Shown here: piece after piece, positions 48,301 to 60,031 of the stretch
How positions within the stretch are numbered: the first letter of the stretch is position 1
Layout: the number at the start of each line of letters is the position of its first letter
Assembly (NCBI GenBank): GCA_009746045.1
Contig: RPFO01000667.1
Span: 2,997,273-3,061,272, forward strand
DNA from: Mesostigma viride
Taxonomy: Eukaryota > Streptophyta > Mesostigmatophyceae > Mesostigmatales > Mesostigmataceae
DNA: 64,000 nt
Direction: 5' to 3'
The notes under the pieces: model-generated
The model's input: the letters and a program-made list of their open reading frames with translations, nothing else
Database searches by the model: none
What the model was told of the DNA's origin: nothing
Program-made: the position numbers and the translations under genes

Positions 48301-49199
48301 TTCGCAAAACCTGACGCGTCTACATTGCACTGATGCCTGCCTTGTTGAGATCGCTTCGTAGTCAGGCATCTGCACATGCACAGCTCAGCGGTGCCTGCTT
48401 CTCTCCATATCGCAATGCCCTGCCACTGCCCCACATGTCCCTTCCGTGTTTGTGTTTGCCGCACAGAGCTACTTCCACCCCTTTCTCGGCAAGCGCTACA
48501 GCAAGTTCCCCAAGCGCGACCCAGCGGGGGGCAAGAGCAAGCTCTCGGGCGGGTTCTTCGGTGTCGCGCTGGCGCTGCACCTGTGTGGGACGGTGAGCTG
48601 TGATGATGGCATGATGGCATGATGACGGTGGTTGCCGCCGCTCCTCACCATATTCCTCCCACTTGTGGCAAGCAGGGCCCCATACCTCCCTCGTGCACGT
48701 GCCCCTAGCAGCGCTCGCCGAACCATTCCTGCGCAAGTGCACCGGCATCTCTACAGGACGGAGGCATATCGCGCGTGCGTGATGACCCCCTTATGCGTTA
48801 CTATCGCGGCTGGCCATGCACTGTCTGTGCTGGTGACGGCGCTTGATCGAGCAAGCAGTAACAAAGGTTGCCTTTGTTTGACAAGCAGCTACGCTTTCCC
48901 CGCCGCCTGTCCCCTGTGCTTGCAAACCAGGAAACAATGTGCACCCTGTGCAAGTGCACATTTACGGCTGATAAACCATACCCCATATCTGATGTGCGCT
49001 TCGATGTAAATCATCCATTACATTTCCCCTGCAGGTGGACGTCTACGGCTTCTCCCAAAGTGACCGCCGGTACTACAAGAAGACGCGCACCATGGGCTCG
49101 CGCGAGGGCTTCATCACGCGCCACAACTGGCAGATGGAGCGCGCGTGCCTCAACCTGCTCGGCAAAGGACTGTGGCCTCGCGTGAACGTCAGGGACTGA
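42359..49199 (+). CDS. GT29 sialyltransferase-like protein (first exon not found)
   Basis: Seven in-phase exons: 42359-42609, 43577-44111, 45763-45935, 46961-47075, 47795-47853, 48467-48592 and 49035-49199 (stop TGA), 473 residues. Layout is that of a type II Golgi enzyme: a membrane anchor WYRYLLATTLLLCVSLCAL, a stem with three copies of HAAWGGGQ, and a Cys-rich EGF-like patch (CRCDKRDDCPGGAVC...CVCP). Then comes the catalytic domain. Sialylmotif L spans CAVVGNSDSLL, IDAHSAVIRFNDAPT and VGGRTTLR. Motif S is LSGGFFGVALALHLCG followed by VDVYGF, and motif VS is HNWQME. The paired Cys of motifs L and S are present. GT29 enzymes use CMP-sugars. In green organisms the transferred sugar may not be sialic acid (KDO-like sugars are possible), which I cannot decide. 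Confidence 0.9.
42490..42561 (+). repeat. 24-bp x 3 in-frame repeat in the GT29 stem
   Basis: Three exact tandem copies of a 24-bp unit encoding HAAWGGGQ directly after the membrane anchor. Confidence 0.95.
43242..43362. repeat. 15-bp minisatellite in a GT29 intron
   Basis: About eight copies of CCTTGCCCCCCTGAC-type units, pyrimidine-rich, about 200 bp before the acceptor at 43576. Confidence 0.88.
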
Positions 49200-50854
49200 T
49201 GCACGGGTGCAGCTCGGAAACGAAACCTACTGCAAGGTGCAAACCCTGGTCTATACTCTAGGACCTGTCAGGGATCCATTCGCCAGGCACCCTGCGCAGC
49301 TTCTTGCCCAAGGGTCCCCAGGCTCCCTGGCATGTCCTCGTATTATACCACGCGCATTCCTGGGCGCGCAGGGGCAGCTTCCGACTTTGAAGCAGCCTTC
49401 CTACCAGGCGCGTCATGATGAAAAGTATCGTGGTGCCAGCTGGGTGGTCGGCAGTGTGCCGAAATGCAGAAGCCATGAACTCTTGAGGGATTCGCGGGCG
49501 ATGGACCCGCGGATGGTAGAACAAGCCGCGTGCTTGTACCCTGCGTCCCTGCCATTAGTTCCAGCTTTCCTGAGACATTCGCATCCTTACGGGGGGGGTC
49601 GTGGGGGGGAAGACCCTGCGTCCCGACCTTTGTGGTATGATCCAGTGGACTTGAGTCTCTGCGGTTCAAACCCCAGGGTCCTCGCAATAGTGATTGCGTG
49701 GGAAACTTCTGGATGTATACGCGAGGCTGCCAGAATTTGGTTCGTAAGCGAATCCCACGGCACGATCAACCCACTGCTGCCCCTCATCACCGACGAGAAA
49801 AAAGGAGGACTCTGGCACAGCGGCGATGGCTGCCTGTCAGGTCTACAGGGAAATAGTCGAACCCGGCTGTACTCTTCTGCGGCAGGAGCAGGCTGAGGGT
49901 GTAGACTAGTTGCCAGAGAAACTCTCTGACGCGCAGTCTTCAGGCTTGCAGAAGCAGCCTGGAGTAGAAAGTGCAAGCAGAAAACTGCGTAGGAAAGTGC
50001 GGCGGTCCATGGGACGAATGGGTAGGACCACCTGCGCCTGCTTTTGTCCATGAATCCCTTGTACAACCTAGAAGGAATTGGGCGTCTGCATGGCAAGGTA
50101 ATTCGAGGCCAACCATCATATGTTTACGTCCGCGCAGGACGTCCCAACCAGAAACAACCGGGACCACATGTGAATCGTGAGGAAGAAACTCACCTGGCTA
50201 AGGCTTTCCTTTGGAACATATGCGTAGTGAAGTAGGCCATGGTGTGGAAATGTGCCAATGATCCAGGAATGTTTATCCTCTTATGCCTGGCATGCGACCG
50301 TTGGCTTGACGTTACCTTTCAAACTGCGTCACGTGTTTGTGCTGACGGCTTCAACTCGCAGTCAAGAATTTGGTGCGGCACACATTCGACCCTTCTGGCC
50401 AAGGAAGAAGTCCATTCTCTCGATCGGGAAGCGTCCCCAATCGAGGCGGTGCTAATGGGCAGCAGGGCGTTGTTCGAGTGACCGCGACAAAATGTCAGAA
50501 TTTTCATGCTGACGCGACGCCGCGCAGTGGCGATTACCTATTGAGACGGCGAGATGGCTATGCACGACTCGTGCCTCACGAGAACCTGACGTTGAGTCGG
50601 TGACCTTTCTATTTCGCCATATACACATAGTACAGTAGTCCTGCAACACGCCTCCTCCAGTAGGGAAGGCACCCATCACCTGACACGGGTGCAATCATGT
50701 CAATCAGGGCCATGCCCCCGAGACGCGTACCCGTGAGAGTCGTAGGCATTTCAAATCAGTCCGAGCTGGTTTATTGCTCAGAGGCTTCCTGACTGCGTAT
50801 AATAAAGACGTAGACTGCGTCACGTGAGCCCTCAATTAATTTATTACATAAATA
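49200..50854. other. 3' flank of GT29 gene, no supported gene
   Basis: A 229-codon plus-strand frame follows the stop codon but starts without ATG and has no recognisable domain or splice partner. It probably includes the 3' UTR. Confidence 0.45.
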
Positions 50855-51528
50855 ATTAAACTCGTGCTTCCGTTGGGGAGTCACGGAGCATTAACCCCGA
50901 TGGATGGATGGATGGATGGATGGATGGATGGATGGATGGATGGATGGATGGATGGATGGATGGATGGATGGATGGATGGATGGATGGATGGATGGATGGA
51001 TGGATGGATGGATGGATGGATGGATGGATGGATGGATGGATGGATGGATGGATGGATGGATGGATGGATGGATGGATGGATGGATGGATGGATGGATGGA
51101 TGGATGGATGGATGGATGGATGGATGGATGGATGGATGGATGGATGGATGGATGGATGGATGGATGGATGGATGGATGGATGGATGGATGGATGGATGGA
51201 TGGATGGATGGATGGATGGATGGATGGATGGATGGATGGATGGATGGATGGATGGATGGATGGATGGATGGATGGATGGATGGATGGATGGATGGATGGA
51301 TGGATGGATGGATGGATGGATGGATGGATGGATGGATGGATGGATGGATGGATGGGCGCATGCAATCCTACCGGTCTATTCTATCTAGTCACAAGTGCAT
51401 GATCCTACTGGTCTCTATCTAGAGTGTGCCAGACGTACCTAGGGGTCTTGTCCAGCATGCTTCCCGCACGTGCATACACGCGGCTTCCCCGCTGCGGGGG
51501 GGTCATTGTCCTGTATAACCTGAGCCCA
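50855..51528 (-). mobile_element. LINE-B 3' end with expanded tetranucleotide
   Basis: The 3' landmark CGTTGGGGAGTCACGGAGCA, AACCCCGATGG, then the array, then TGCAATCCTACCGGTCTA and a part ending near 51528. The same order, with only four or five GATG units, occurs at 51660-51740 and 57575-57640. Confidence 0.8.
50899..51355. repeat. (ATGG)n array, about 114 units
   Basis: 457 bp of essentially perfect GATG repeat inside a LINE-B 3' region. It is translatable in every frame and both strands, all artefactual. Confidence 0.97.
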
Positions 51529-52340
51529 CTTAATTAATTAATTAATCAATTAATAGACACGTGACTGCGTCACGTGAGCATAAGTCCTCAGTGGGAGGGG
51601 AACATGGGATGGAATAAAAAAATAAATAAATAAATAAATTATTCAATTAATTAATTAAACTTGTGCTCCCGTTGGGGAGTCACGGAGCACTAACCCCGAT
51701 GGATGGATGGATGGATGGATGGGGACACGCAATCCTACCGGTCTAATCTATCTACAACATCAAGCCAACTCTATTATTCTAAGCTCTCTACCCTAGGGGT
51801 CCTGTCTAGCGTGCTTCCCGCGTTTGCAAACATGCGGCCGCTTGCCCACGGGAGGGGGTTCGTTGTCCTCTATGACCTGGTCCCACTTGGCCTTGTCCAT
51901 CATCTTGTTCCAAATCACGGCGAGGCCTAGCCCCCCCATGTCCTCTACTAGCTGTTCTTTGAAGGTGCGGGCCTTCCGGGGTCTAGCATTGCGGGGTCCG
52001 GCCCACGTAAGAAGGTGCTGGCCAGGCTGAGCTGGGCGCAGTCCCGCGGGGGGGCCACGTGATGTGTCTACCTGGTTGGTGCGAGCTAGGTGCCCTACTT
52101 GCTGCAGGCGCCGCTGCTTAATGGTGCTGGTGATGTATGGCATGCCGAGGTACAAGTCCTCACTGCGGACATGAGCAGTGTAGCCTACACTAAAAATGGG
52201 ATGGAATGGATGGTGTAAGCTATCTAGGTCCTAGTTATAGGGTTGTGGGCACCACGCCCGAATCGCTATGAATGCCATACCGGCGCGGTCACATGCGGAG
52301 CCCCCACAGACTTGGGGGTGGTCTCCTTCATCACTCCAAC
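51529..52340 (-). mobile_element. LINE-A 3' end split by LINE-B
   Basis: 51529-51615 is the LINE-A tail and 3' UTR. It resumes at 52208 (GGATGGTGTAAGCTATCTAGG) through the end of ORF2. LINE-B interrupts it, with a duplicated ATGGGATGGAAT. Confidence 0.82.
51616..52195 (-). mobile_element. LINE-B insertion, 5' truncated
   Basis: 580 bp flanked by ATGGGATGGAAT (51604-51615 and 52196-52207). It contains the C-terminus of an RT polyprotein (52155-51793: VGHLARTNQVDTS, FKEQLVEDMGGLGLAVIW), a 3' UTR with five GATG units, and an AT-rich tail. Confidence 0.87.
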
Positions 52341-52639
52341 CCCTTGTCCATCTGCTAGTTAGTCAGTGCCCTTCGTGTATGTGTGTATGCGGTCCCTCTG
52401 TTCCTTCTTAGTTTTGGTTGTTTTTGTAGTTGTTGTATGTGTGTGTGTATGTGTGTGTTTTCCCTATCAACCTTTCTTGTTACCCTCTGTCATCTCCCTC
52501 CATGCAGGCCTTCCTAGAGATAGGCACGCGGCTCGCGCGGCCTTCGTGTCTTTCCCCTCAGACAAATACCCTAGTCCTTCCACGGCGTTGGATCGCCATG
52601 CGTCCAGGCATAGTTGTCTCACTTCATATCTGGATACAG
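52341..52639. other. T/G-rich non-coding sequence
   Basis: Contains a short TGTGTGTGTATG run; no gene or element border recognised. Confidence 0.4.
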
Positions 52640-52775
52640 ATTAAAATTAAATTATAACATGACTCGGTTGGGAGATCATGTAGCACATATTCCCTTGCTG
52701 GATGGATGGAGGGGGGGCAAAGCCGCGCAACCGAACATCTCTAACTCTAATCTTATCTAGAAAACCCTAACTATT

Positions 52776-55700
52776 CTACTCAGCGAAGCGTCCCTTCCTC
52801 TTGGGAGGGGGGGGGCTTGCCCACAGGGCTGGCGTACGAGCCTGGACAATTGTCTTCCACCTCTTCTTGTTCTGCATAGCAGTCCAAGCAAGAGAGAGGG
52901 AGTGAATGCGATGTTCGAACGGGGCTGGGACCACTAGGTCGGCCAGCAACTGCTGTGGGTAGGTCATGACATGTTTGCCTACCTTCTTAGGTATGTCCTT
53001 GGGGCCAGGCCAGGTCAGGAATTATGCCGCCCTGGCTGGCGAAGCCGCTGGGGGCCGGCCAGACCTCAAGGTCGGTGTCTACCTGGCTGGTGCGAGCAAG
53101 ATGTCCTACGAATGCTATCCTACGCTGTCTAATCTCGTCCGAAATGCGAGGCATGCCCTGGTACAAAGATTCTAAAGACCTATGCGTGGAAAACCCTACA
53201 TTCAGGGCCTGACGGAGCATCCTTGTTTCCGTGCCGTCTTAGTAGTAGCTTGGTGGCCAGCGTGTCCGTCAGCGTCCATGCCTCGGCGCCATAGGTGAGC
53301 ACCGTGAGGACCAGGACCTTGTGGAGCATGCGCTTGCGGTGCTCACCGAGGGACTTCGAGTGCCAGTAGGTTTTGAGCGAACGATGCCTAGCCCAGGCCA
53401 GGCCGATGCGGATGTCCACATCGTTGGCGGTGTCGGCGAGCATGCTCCCCAGCAGTTTGTGAAGGGATCACAGAACGGGACCTCCGTCCCTTCTAGCAGC
53501 CGCGGCAGCGGCGGGCGACTGGAGGCCCCAATCACCATCGCCTCAGTTTTGACACTGAATCTCCAACCCCACCGCCCGCGCCTCCAAGCCCAGACAGTCC
53601 AGCCAGGTCTGAATGTGCTCGGGGCGCGCGAATCATGAGGGTGGTGTCATATCCGCATAAATCAGGTCGGACAGGCGGTTAAGCCGGGGTCAATCATACG
53701 CCGCCGTGTTCGCGCTCGTTAAGGATGTCCGCGCCGGGCTCGAACCCCTTAGAGCGGTAATTAAGCACGCACGTGCCCGGCGCATGACGTGATCCACGAC
53801 AATAATAAACAGATATATGGGGACAGGACACAACCTTGCCACACCCCGTGGTGAAGGGCCGGGGAATGGTGGGGTACGTGGTGCCTTCCGCAGTCCGCAC
53901 TACTGCCTGTGAGCCCTCATACAGTCGACGAATGGCAGCAATAAACGCTGGTGGTACCCGATCCAGAGCTAGGATGGCCCGAAGAGCCTCCCAGAGGAGG
54001 GTGTCAAAGGCCTTGATATAGTCAACAAAAATGAAGACCAGCGGCAAACTGTCAGGGCAAAGGCGATGCACCTCGGCTCCATCAACCGGCGCGCGACAAA
54101 CACAGCCATGACAGTGTTACGACCACGACGGAAACCCATCTGCTGAGACTCACCCATGCAGGTGTGGGTCCAGCGCGGCGCGGAGCCTGTGCAGCATCAT
54201 GCGCATGAAGACCTTCAGCGCGGCGCTCTGGAGGCAGACACCCCGATAGTTACTGGGGTCAGCAGCAGAGCCCTTCTTGTACAGCATGACTCGGATGGCC
54301 GTCTGCCACTCAGCAGGCGGAGGCTCATCAGAGAGCAGGACACGGTTGCAGAACGCCAGCAGAAGCTCCCTCCCCGCCAGGTCAGGGCCGGGTCTTCAGC
54401 AGCTCTGACAGCCGAAAGGTGGTCGGCACCGACCGCCGCGTCGTACCGCAGCTAGGCGAGCAAGGGCCGGCGCCGTCCCGATTCCTTCAAAGTGAAGGGG
54501 TGGACGTCGGACGCCGTTGGTGGCATGGCAGCCCTCCTGCAAGGCGGGGACTTGGTAGTCCGCGGCCGAGGAGGGGGGCGCAGGCGGCGGGGGGGGTCCG
54601 GCAACTCCGAGACGGGCGGTCGTCTTGGGGTGAAGCGGCGGGGGAGGGGCGCGAGCCCCACCTGTCAAGGAAACATTGTGGGCCACCCAGCGGTCAAGGC
54701 TGACCGGCGCCGTGCCATCCCCTGTGTGCTCCACCGGGGTACGCTGCCGCCGGCCGCCGAGCCGGTCGAGGTGGTACCACATGTCCTTGCCCTGGTTGCG
54801 AGCTTGGCAGGCCTTCAGGCATCTGCGATGCACTGGGCCGCCTCTGCGTCCTGAGCATGTGCGTAGGCCTCCACAAGGGCGGCCTTGAGCACCGGTTTCA
54901 GCATGCAGCGGGTCCCGGTTACGCTTGAGGCGGTGCCGGGCGGCCAAGACGTACATTGGGGTCCTGGCGGTAGAGCGGGCCGGGGCGGCGCGGGGCGTGA
55001 CCGGCAGGTGCCGGGCCGCCAGCAACGGGGCGCGGGCCGCAAAGCCCGCAAAAAGTGGCAGCCTTGGGAGCACCCTGGGCCAGCGGCGTCGACGTCTGCC
55101 TGGGCGTCTAGGGCCTCCAGGTACGCCCGTCGGCACCTGTTCCGCTCGTGCTCGGCGTCCGTCCAGTCCTCAGGATCCCCCCGGACCGGGCGTAGCGCAG
55201 ACCAGTCAGGACGTGCCACTGGGGCGCGGCGCTTGGGGGCGTGGAACCGGAGCCGAATGGTCGCACGCACTAGGGTTGGGTCGCGTACCAGGTCAAGCCC
55301 TACCGGTATCGGTATCGGTACTGACCTCGGGTATCGGTATCGGTACCGGGTGCTGGCCAACGCTTCTCGGTATCGGTACCGGGTACCCTCGGGTACCGGT
55401 ATCGGGTTCTTTGCATTGTAGTAGTAGCCGTAAGTACTACTCTGTAGCACTTCAACTAATCGCTGCAAGTACATACTTGTAGCACCAGATACTTATATTA
55501 TTGGCATGAAATGGTCATAACTGACCTGGCAGTATAGACAGTGCATATATGCTCATTAGTGCCTACTACTACTGAAGAGCTGGCTAGAATATCTGACGAT
55601 GCCAATATGAGGGGCTTCCTCGGGCTGCCACTTGGCATGCCTTCAATGCCGGGCCGGCACATGATGAGGCCTAGACAGTCTCGCAAAGGTCTCGGCCTTG

Positions 55701-56651
55701 TAGGCGCCGCACCAGTAGTAACCCGACCGGTACCCGACCAGTACCCGAGTGCCTCGGGTACCAACGAAATGACTTCGGTACTGGTACAGGTACCTGGGGC
55801 TCCCTCTCGGTACCGGTATCGGTACTACCGGTACCCGATACCGGTACCCGAGGTCGGGTACTCCCACGGTACCCGACCCAACCCTAGCACGCACCAACCG
55901 GTGGTCAGAGCCACACCGTGCCGGTGGGTCGAACACTCGAGTATCCAGAACCGAAGTGCACCTGGGCTGCCGTACCACCACGTAGTCCAGACAGGTCTGA
56001 CGGTCGTTAGAGCCCCGAAAAGTTACCAAGTCCTGTGAGGGACGTTGGAAGTGGCAGTTGACAGCAACCATCCCGCTATCCCGCAAAAAGGCAGAAAACA
56101 AGGAGGTGTTGTCGTTAACAGCCGTGCCGGCAGGGGCAAAGCTACTGTCAGCAGTGCCCACGGGGAGCGTGGCATTGGCGTCGAGCAGCATAACCAAGAA
56201 GGGACGGGCCAGGGTGGCCCCCTCAAGGTGATGCAAGTCCTCGAAGAACTTTTGGCGTTTCAACTGGGTTAGACCACTATGGGGTGCGTAACCCACCCCA
56301 ACTGCGAGTGAGGTGGTGCTTAGACCGCCCCTCAACGGAGGTGAAATGTGCCACCATAAGGCGTGGGGTTAGAAACTTTACCGTGCTGAGGCTGGCAGCT
56401 GCCAGCGGCGAACACAAAAGGCCAACACCACCTTGGCCTGGCGTCCCACTGCCAGCAAAGTAAAAACGCCAATTAACCGCCTGCCAGGCCGGATCAGTGA
56501 GCATCGTGTCAGATGGCACCGTGCGACGGTGCTCCTGCACGCCTAGAATAGACACGCGATGTGCAATGCAAAAGGCAACAAGCTCCTCCACCCAGTAGCT
56601 ATGGTCGCTATCTGCCAGCAATGTGCGTACGTCGAAAGTTGTGAGGGCCAT
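52776..56651 (-). pseudogene. LINE-C ORF2, endonuclease plus reverse transcriptase
   Basis: It starts MALTTFDVRTL (56651). Endonuclease landmarks in order: ILGVQEHR, GGVGLL, VGVGYAPHS, LLDANATLP, CLDYVVVR and SDHRLVRA, so the usual APE catalytic residues are all readable. A frameshift near 56330 splits them. The frame continues past the hAT-like insertion (ATIRLRFHAPKRR). RT has FVDYIKAFDTLLWEAL; the YADD region near 53660 is frameshifted. The C-terminus reads GHLARTSQVDT and KRKGRFAE. Confidence 0.82.
55271..55886. mobile_element. hAT-like MITE with 8-bp target duplication
   Basis: Terminal inverted repeats TAGGGTTGGGTCGCGTACC (left) and its near-exact reverse complement on the right, flanked by GCACGCAC (55263-55270 and 55887-55894). 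An 8-bp duplication and TAGGG ends fit the hAT superfamily. Subterminal regions are dense in GGTATCGGTACC units. No transposase is encoded. The host LINE-C frame is continuous across the site once the element is removed. Confidence 0.9.
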
Positions 56652-56999
56652 TGGGCCAAGGATGCCTGCTGGCCCAACAGGGGAGAACGACGTACTGGAG
56701 TGGAGATGGGGGTGGATGCAGCCAGTGGAAGATGGGGGTGGGGATGGACGGGAGGGGAGGGAAATAGGGGGAATAGTGCTTTTCATCGCATGGAGCTTGT
56801 CCTGCAGGCGAAGGATGCGAGCCTGCCGCCTGCTCTGGGTATTCGGGGATGATTGCGCAACCCAGAGGCGTAGAAAATCTAGCGTGCGTTGTGTGTTGCT
56901 AATCTTACTGCTGAGAGCTGTCGTTCGAGCCCGAGATACCGGCACCACCATGTGTCTCAGTCGACTAGGTCGATGCATGGTAGTCGGTGGAACGGGGGA

Positions 57000-58539
57000 C
57001 TGTTTAGAGGCTATCCCCGAAGCCTGTTAGCCGCGAGCCGACGAGTAGGGTTGTCTACGTACTGAGTGAAACCACCAGGGGCAGCACGCTTGTGACGAGA
57101 CTCTAACTTCTGCTTGTCACGAGACTCTACGTTGTCGGTGTCTACACGGACACCATCCAGGTAAGCACCAAAACGGCCATCCGGCAACAGTCGCAACTGC
57201 ACACGCTTTGAATCCCCCCTTTACCCGGCGCGTGCCACCACCACCTGCTCGTGATTCCAGCACTTGCCGCCTCGCCGCCAGCTGTGCCGGGGTGCAGTAG
57301 TCCTCGTCCATGCTGATGGGGGTGTCCTTGAGCAGGCGACGGGCTCCAATGACCCGTTTCTGGTCGTTCACGGTGGCCATGGTGACCAGAACCAGGCCAG
57401 CTGGGCCTGGCAGGCGAATGGCCCTGTCAATGGTCACGTGGTGGCGCAGCTGCAGCACCCCCAGGAACGCGGGACCCCGCAAGGCCTCGGTAAGCGCTTG
57501 TGCAATGTCATGCTTGCCCACCTCTTCTTGTGTTCTTGAGGATGACATTAATTAATTAATTAATTAGACTCGTGCTCCCGTTGGGGAGTCACGGAGCATT
57601 AACCCCGATGGATGGATGGATGGATGGGTGCAAACATTCCTACCGGTCTAATCTATCTACATTGGCTACATACTACATCTATCTAACAGCATTCGAACTA
57701 CAACATCTATCTAGGCAGCCGCACGCTGCCCTAGGGGGAGCTATCTGGCGTGCCTCCCGCGGGATTGCACACGCGGGCGCTTCCGGATGACATTGCGTTG
57801 TCTGAGCTGAGCCACATTTTGTGACACAACTGCAGTGGCAGCCGTCTGAGCGGCCTTGGCGACTATGGCATCCAAATTCTTACCCGCCACATCCGCGAAC
57901 GTGACCCGCTTGGGGGTGTGTGTGGCCATGGCCGCCTTTAATGCCAGCAAGGTGGCTTGGGTTGCAGCAGTGGCGGCAGCCATGGACTTGAGCTCACCTT
58001 GCACAGAGGTGAGGGCCTGCTGCATGCCACGCAGCAGCCCAGCGGGGTCGGCTGCGCTGGCAGGGGTGTCGGCGTCGGCCGGGGCGTCGGATGCGGCAGC
58101 GATGGTCGCCAGCGGGTTACAAAAGCTCCGGGCAGCATGTTAGGAGGCATGCTGTGCGGAGCTGGTCGTCCTCCCAGTGCTGCCACGCAGAGGGGGGGTC
58201 TTCTGTCACAGCCGCGCCGGTCTTGGGATGTCGGATGATGTCGTCAGCGTCGTATCGGAATTTGAGGATTTTCAGCACGTCGGCGACCGGCATGGTGAAA
58301 AATGCCGAAAAATCGGCCGGTTGCAGGCGGGTGCCGAGGCTTGTATATTTGGTTAAATCAGACGGTGAAGGCGGTGGGTTGGCAGGCGCGGGGTTAGCCT
58401 TGGCGTGCATGGAAGTGGCTTCCGTGGTACGCGGCTTCTTGTGAGCGGCGGGAGCGATGTCGGCGACAGGGCTGGCTGCGTCAAGAACGTCGTTCAGCGA
58501 GCAGGTTTCCCGGGCGGCAGGTGTTGTTTTGGCCTCCAT
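57000..58539 (-). pseudogene. LINE-C ORF1
   Basis: It starts MEAKTTPAARETCSLNDVLD (58539). After a frameshift it continues with an Ala-rich possible coiled coil (LTSVQGELKSMAAATAATQA) and basic RQRNVIRKRPR, then the LINE-B interruption, then VIGARRLLKDTPISMDEDYC. Probably an RNA-binding ORF1 protein. It has no recognised domain and is disabled by frameshift and insertion. Confidence 0.65.
57550..57784 (-). mobile_element. LINE-B 3' fragment in LINE-C ORF1
   Basis: 235 bp flanked by GGATGACATT (57540-57549 and 57785-57794): TTAA tail, CGTTGGGGAGTCACGGAGCA, four GATG units, then 3' UTR. Confidence 0.88.
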
Positions 58540-58589
58540 AGCTACGGGTAATATTATGTATAGATATCTAATATAGGTATCTAATATAA

Positions 58590-58870
58590 TATACCAAAAT
58601 CCTAGCTACGCTATTCAGCAAAGCGCCCCTTCCGCCTGGGGCCGGGGAGGGGGCTTGCCCACAGGGGCTGGTGTGTGGGCGTGGACAATGGTCTGCTTCT
58701 TGTCCTGCATGGCAGTCCAAGCTAGCTAGAGAGGGAGGAAATGCGGTACCTACGTGTTCAAACTGAGCTGGGACCATGAGGTCGGCCAGCAGCTGATCTG
58801 TATAGTTGATGGCTGGTCTACCAAAACTTCTGGGTTTGTCCTTGGGGCCAGGCCAGATGACAGATAAGCC
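58590..58870 (-). mobile_element. second LINE-C 3' fragment
   Basis: Matches 52770-53010 (AGCAAAGCGCCCCTTCC, GGACAATGGTCTGC, GACCATGAGGTCGGCCAGCA). Broken C-terminal RT frame. Confidence 0.7.
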
Positions 58871-60031
58871 CTCATATATACCTTGTATGACAGCACGGGT
58901 GCGTAGGAGTGTTATACAACTGTCACTAGTCTATGAGCATCATGTTTGTACTCCAACTACATCAACGCACAAGAAACAATGTTTTGTTCACGTGTGTATC
59001 TGTGGAACTTCAAAGTGCTTCCCTAGCTTTTTTTGTTCACCATGTCTCCCATATGAGAACATTTTGGCAATAAATGTAATCTTAAGCATTTGCTTACACA
59101 TAATCTTTATGTAAAGCAATGAATGGCTGGCCTTTCAAGAGAGCACGAAAATCTAAAACTATTTTAATAACAAAAAAAATCCACTCGAATGTCTGGGGGT
59201 TGGAAATGAATGCCATCATTCTCATGCAAGATTGCACGCCAAGTTGTTTGCTGGTAGCAAGACTGCCACTGTCCGGCAATGCTACTGTGCAGGTAGATAA
59301 GTAGACTTTACACGCCTACCACACAATGAATAGAAAAATCATCTTTCAAACTGGATGGGGAAGCAAGTATCTGCATATGGCATGTCAATGGATGCAACAC
59401 CAAACATAACTAACGCAAGGTAGAGCCAGCTGGCGATGAAGTACAAGCGGGCCATCTATGCCATCAGGCCATGGTGCCAGGAGAACATTCCCCAGACATG
59501 CTGGCCCACTCAGGTTGCCACCAAGTGCTTTTGACAGAACCGTGCCGGGGGAAGAGCCCGGTAGGACAACGTTTGCGGGAATGCTTCCATGCATCCGCCC
59601 AGAATTTGACAGGCATGGTGGCGTGCCGTCCCTACTTGCCAAGGAGGCACATGTAGAAAGACCCCGAAGCGGCTGCCACATGCGATTGGTCACCCCAACA
59701 ATGTCTTGTCACAACTGGTCGCGTTTTATGCTGCCCTTCTGTTGCCCCGTCACGTTGGGCACTACAAGCCTTGTTGATACGAAGGGCTCAAGCACACAGT
59801 GGCAGGTCGGCATTCGATCGTAGTGTTCCGCGGATGGCTCATGAGTAGACCATGTGGCTTCTGCGCAATGCTCGGACAACAGAACCATCGCCCGCTGTCA
59901 TGCGCAAAGCTTAAATCCTTGGTGCAACCTCCCCACTGTGCTTCTCAGGACAGAGATAGCAACGATAAATTTCTGGCATTCTGCACCGTGAACACGTAGC
60001 AAGTCACCTGGCAGCGCCCTGATGGCCGCGG
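58871..60031. other. 3' flank of the pseudouridine synthase gene, no gene seen
   Basis: Frames up to 121 codons occur but none shows a domain or exon context. Confidence 0.45.

Larger units (their letters stand above)
52640..58545 (-). mobile_element. nearly full-length LINE-C, decayed and twice interrupted
   Basis: On the minus strand: ORF1 (58539 to about 57000), ORF2 endonuclease (56651-55900), linker, RT (54270-53000), C-terminus and a 3' end (TCATGTTATAATTTAATTTT). A 616-bp hAT-like element (55271) and a 235-bp LINE-B piece (57550) are inserted. Without these the element is about 5 kb. Confidence 0.85.

Noticed and set aside
49629-49680. Possible tRNA (GGTTCAAACCCC, B-box-like)
   Set aside because: No matching acceptor stem or D-arm could be found around it.
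49207-49896. 229-codon ORF after the GT29 gene
   Set aside because: No ATG start, no recognised domain, and it immediately follows a complete terminal exon; probably 3' UTR read-through.
50856-51422. ORFs of 156-174 codons (Met-Asp-Gly-Trp or Ile-His-Pro-Ser repeats)
   Set aside because: Open frames of the ATGG array in a LINE-B 3' region, present in several frames on both strands.
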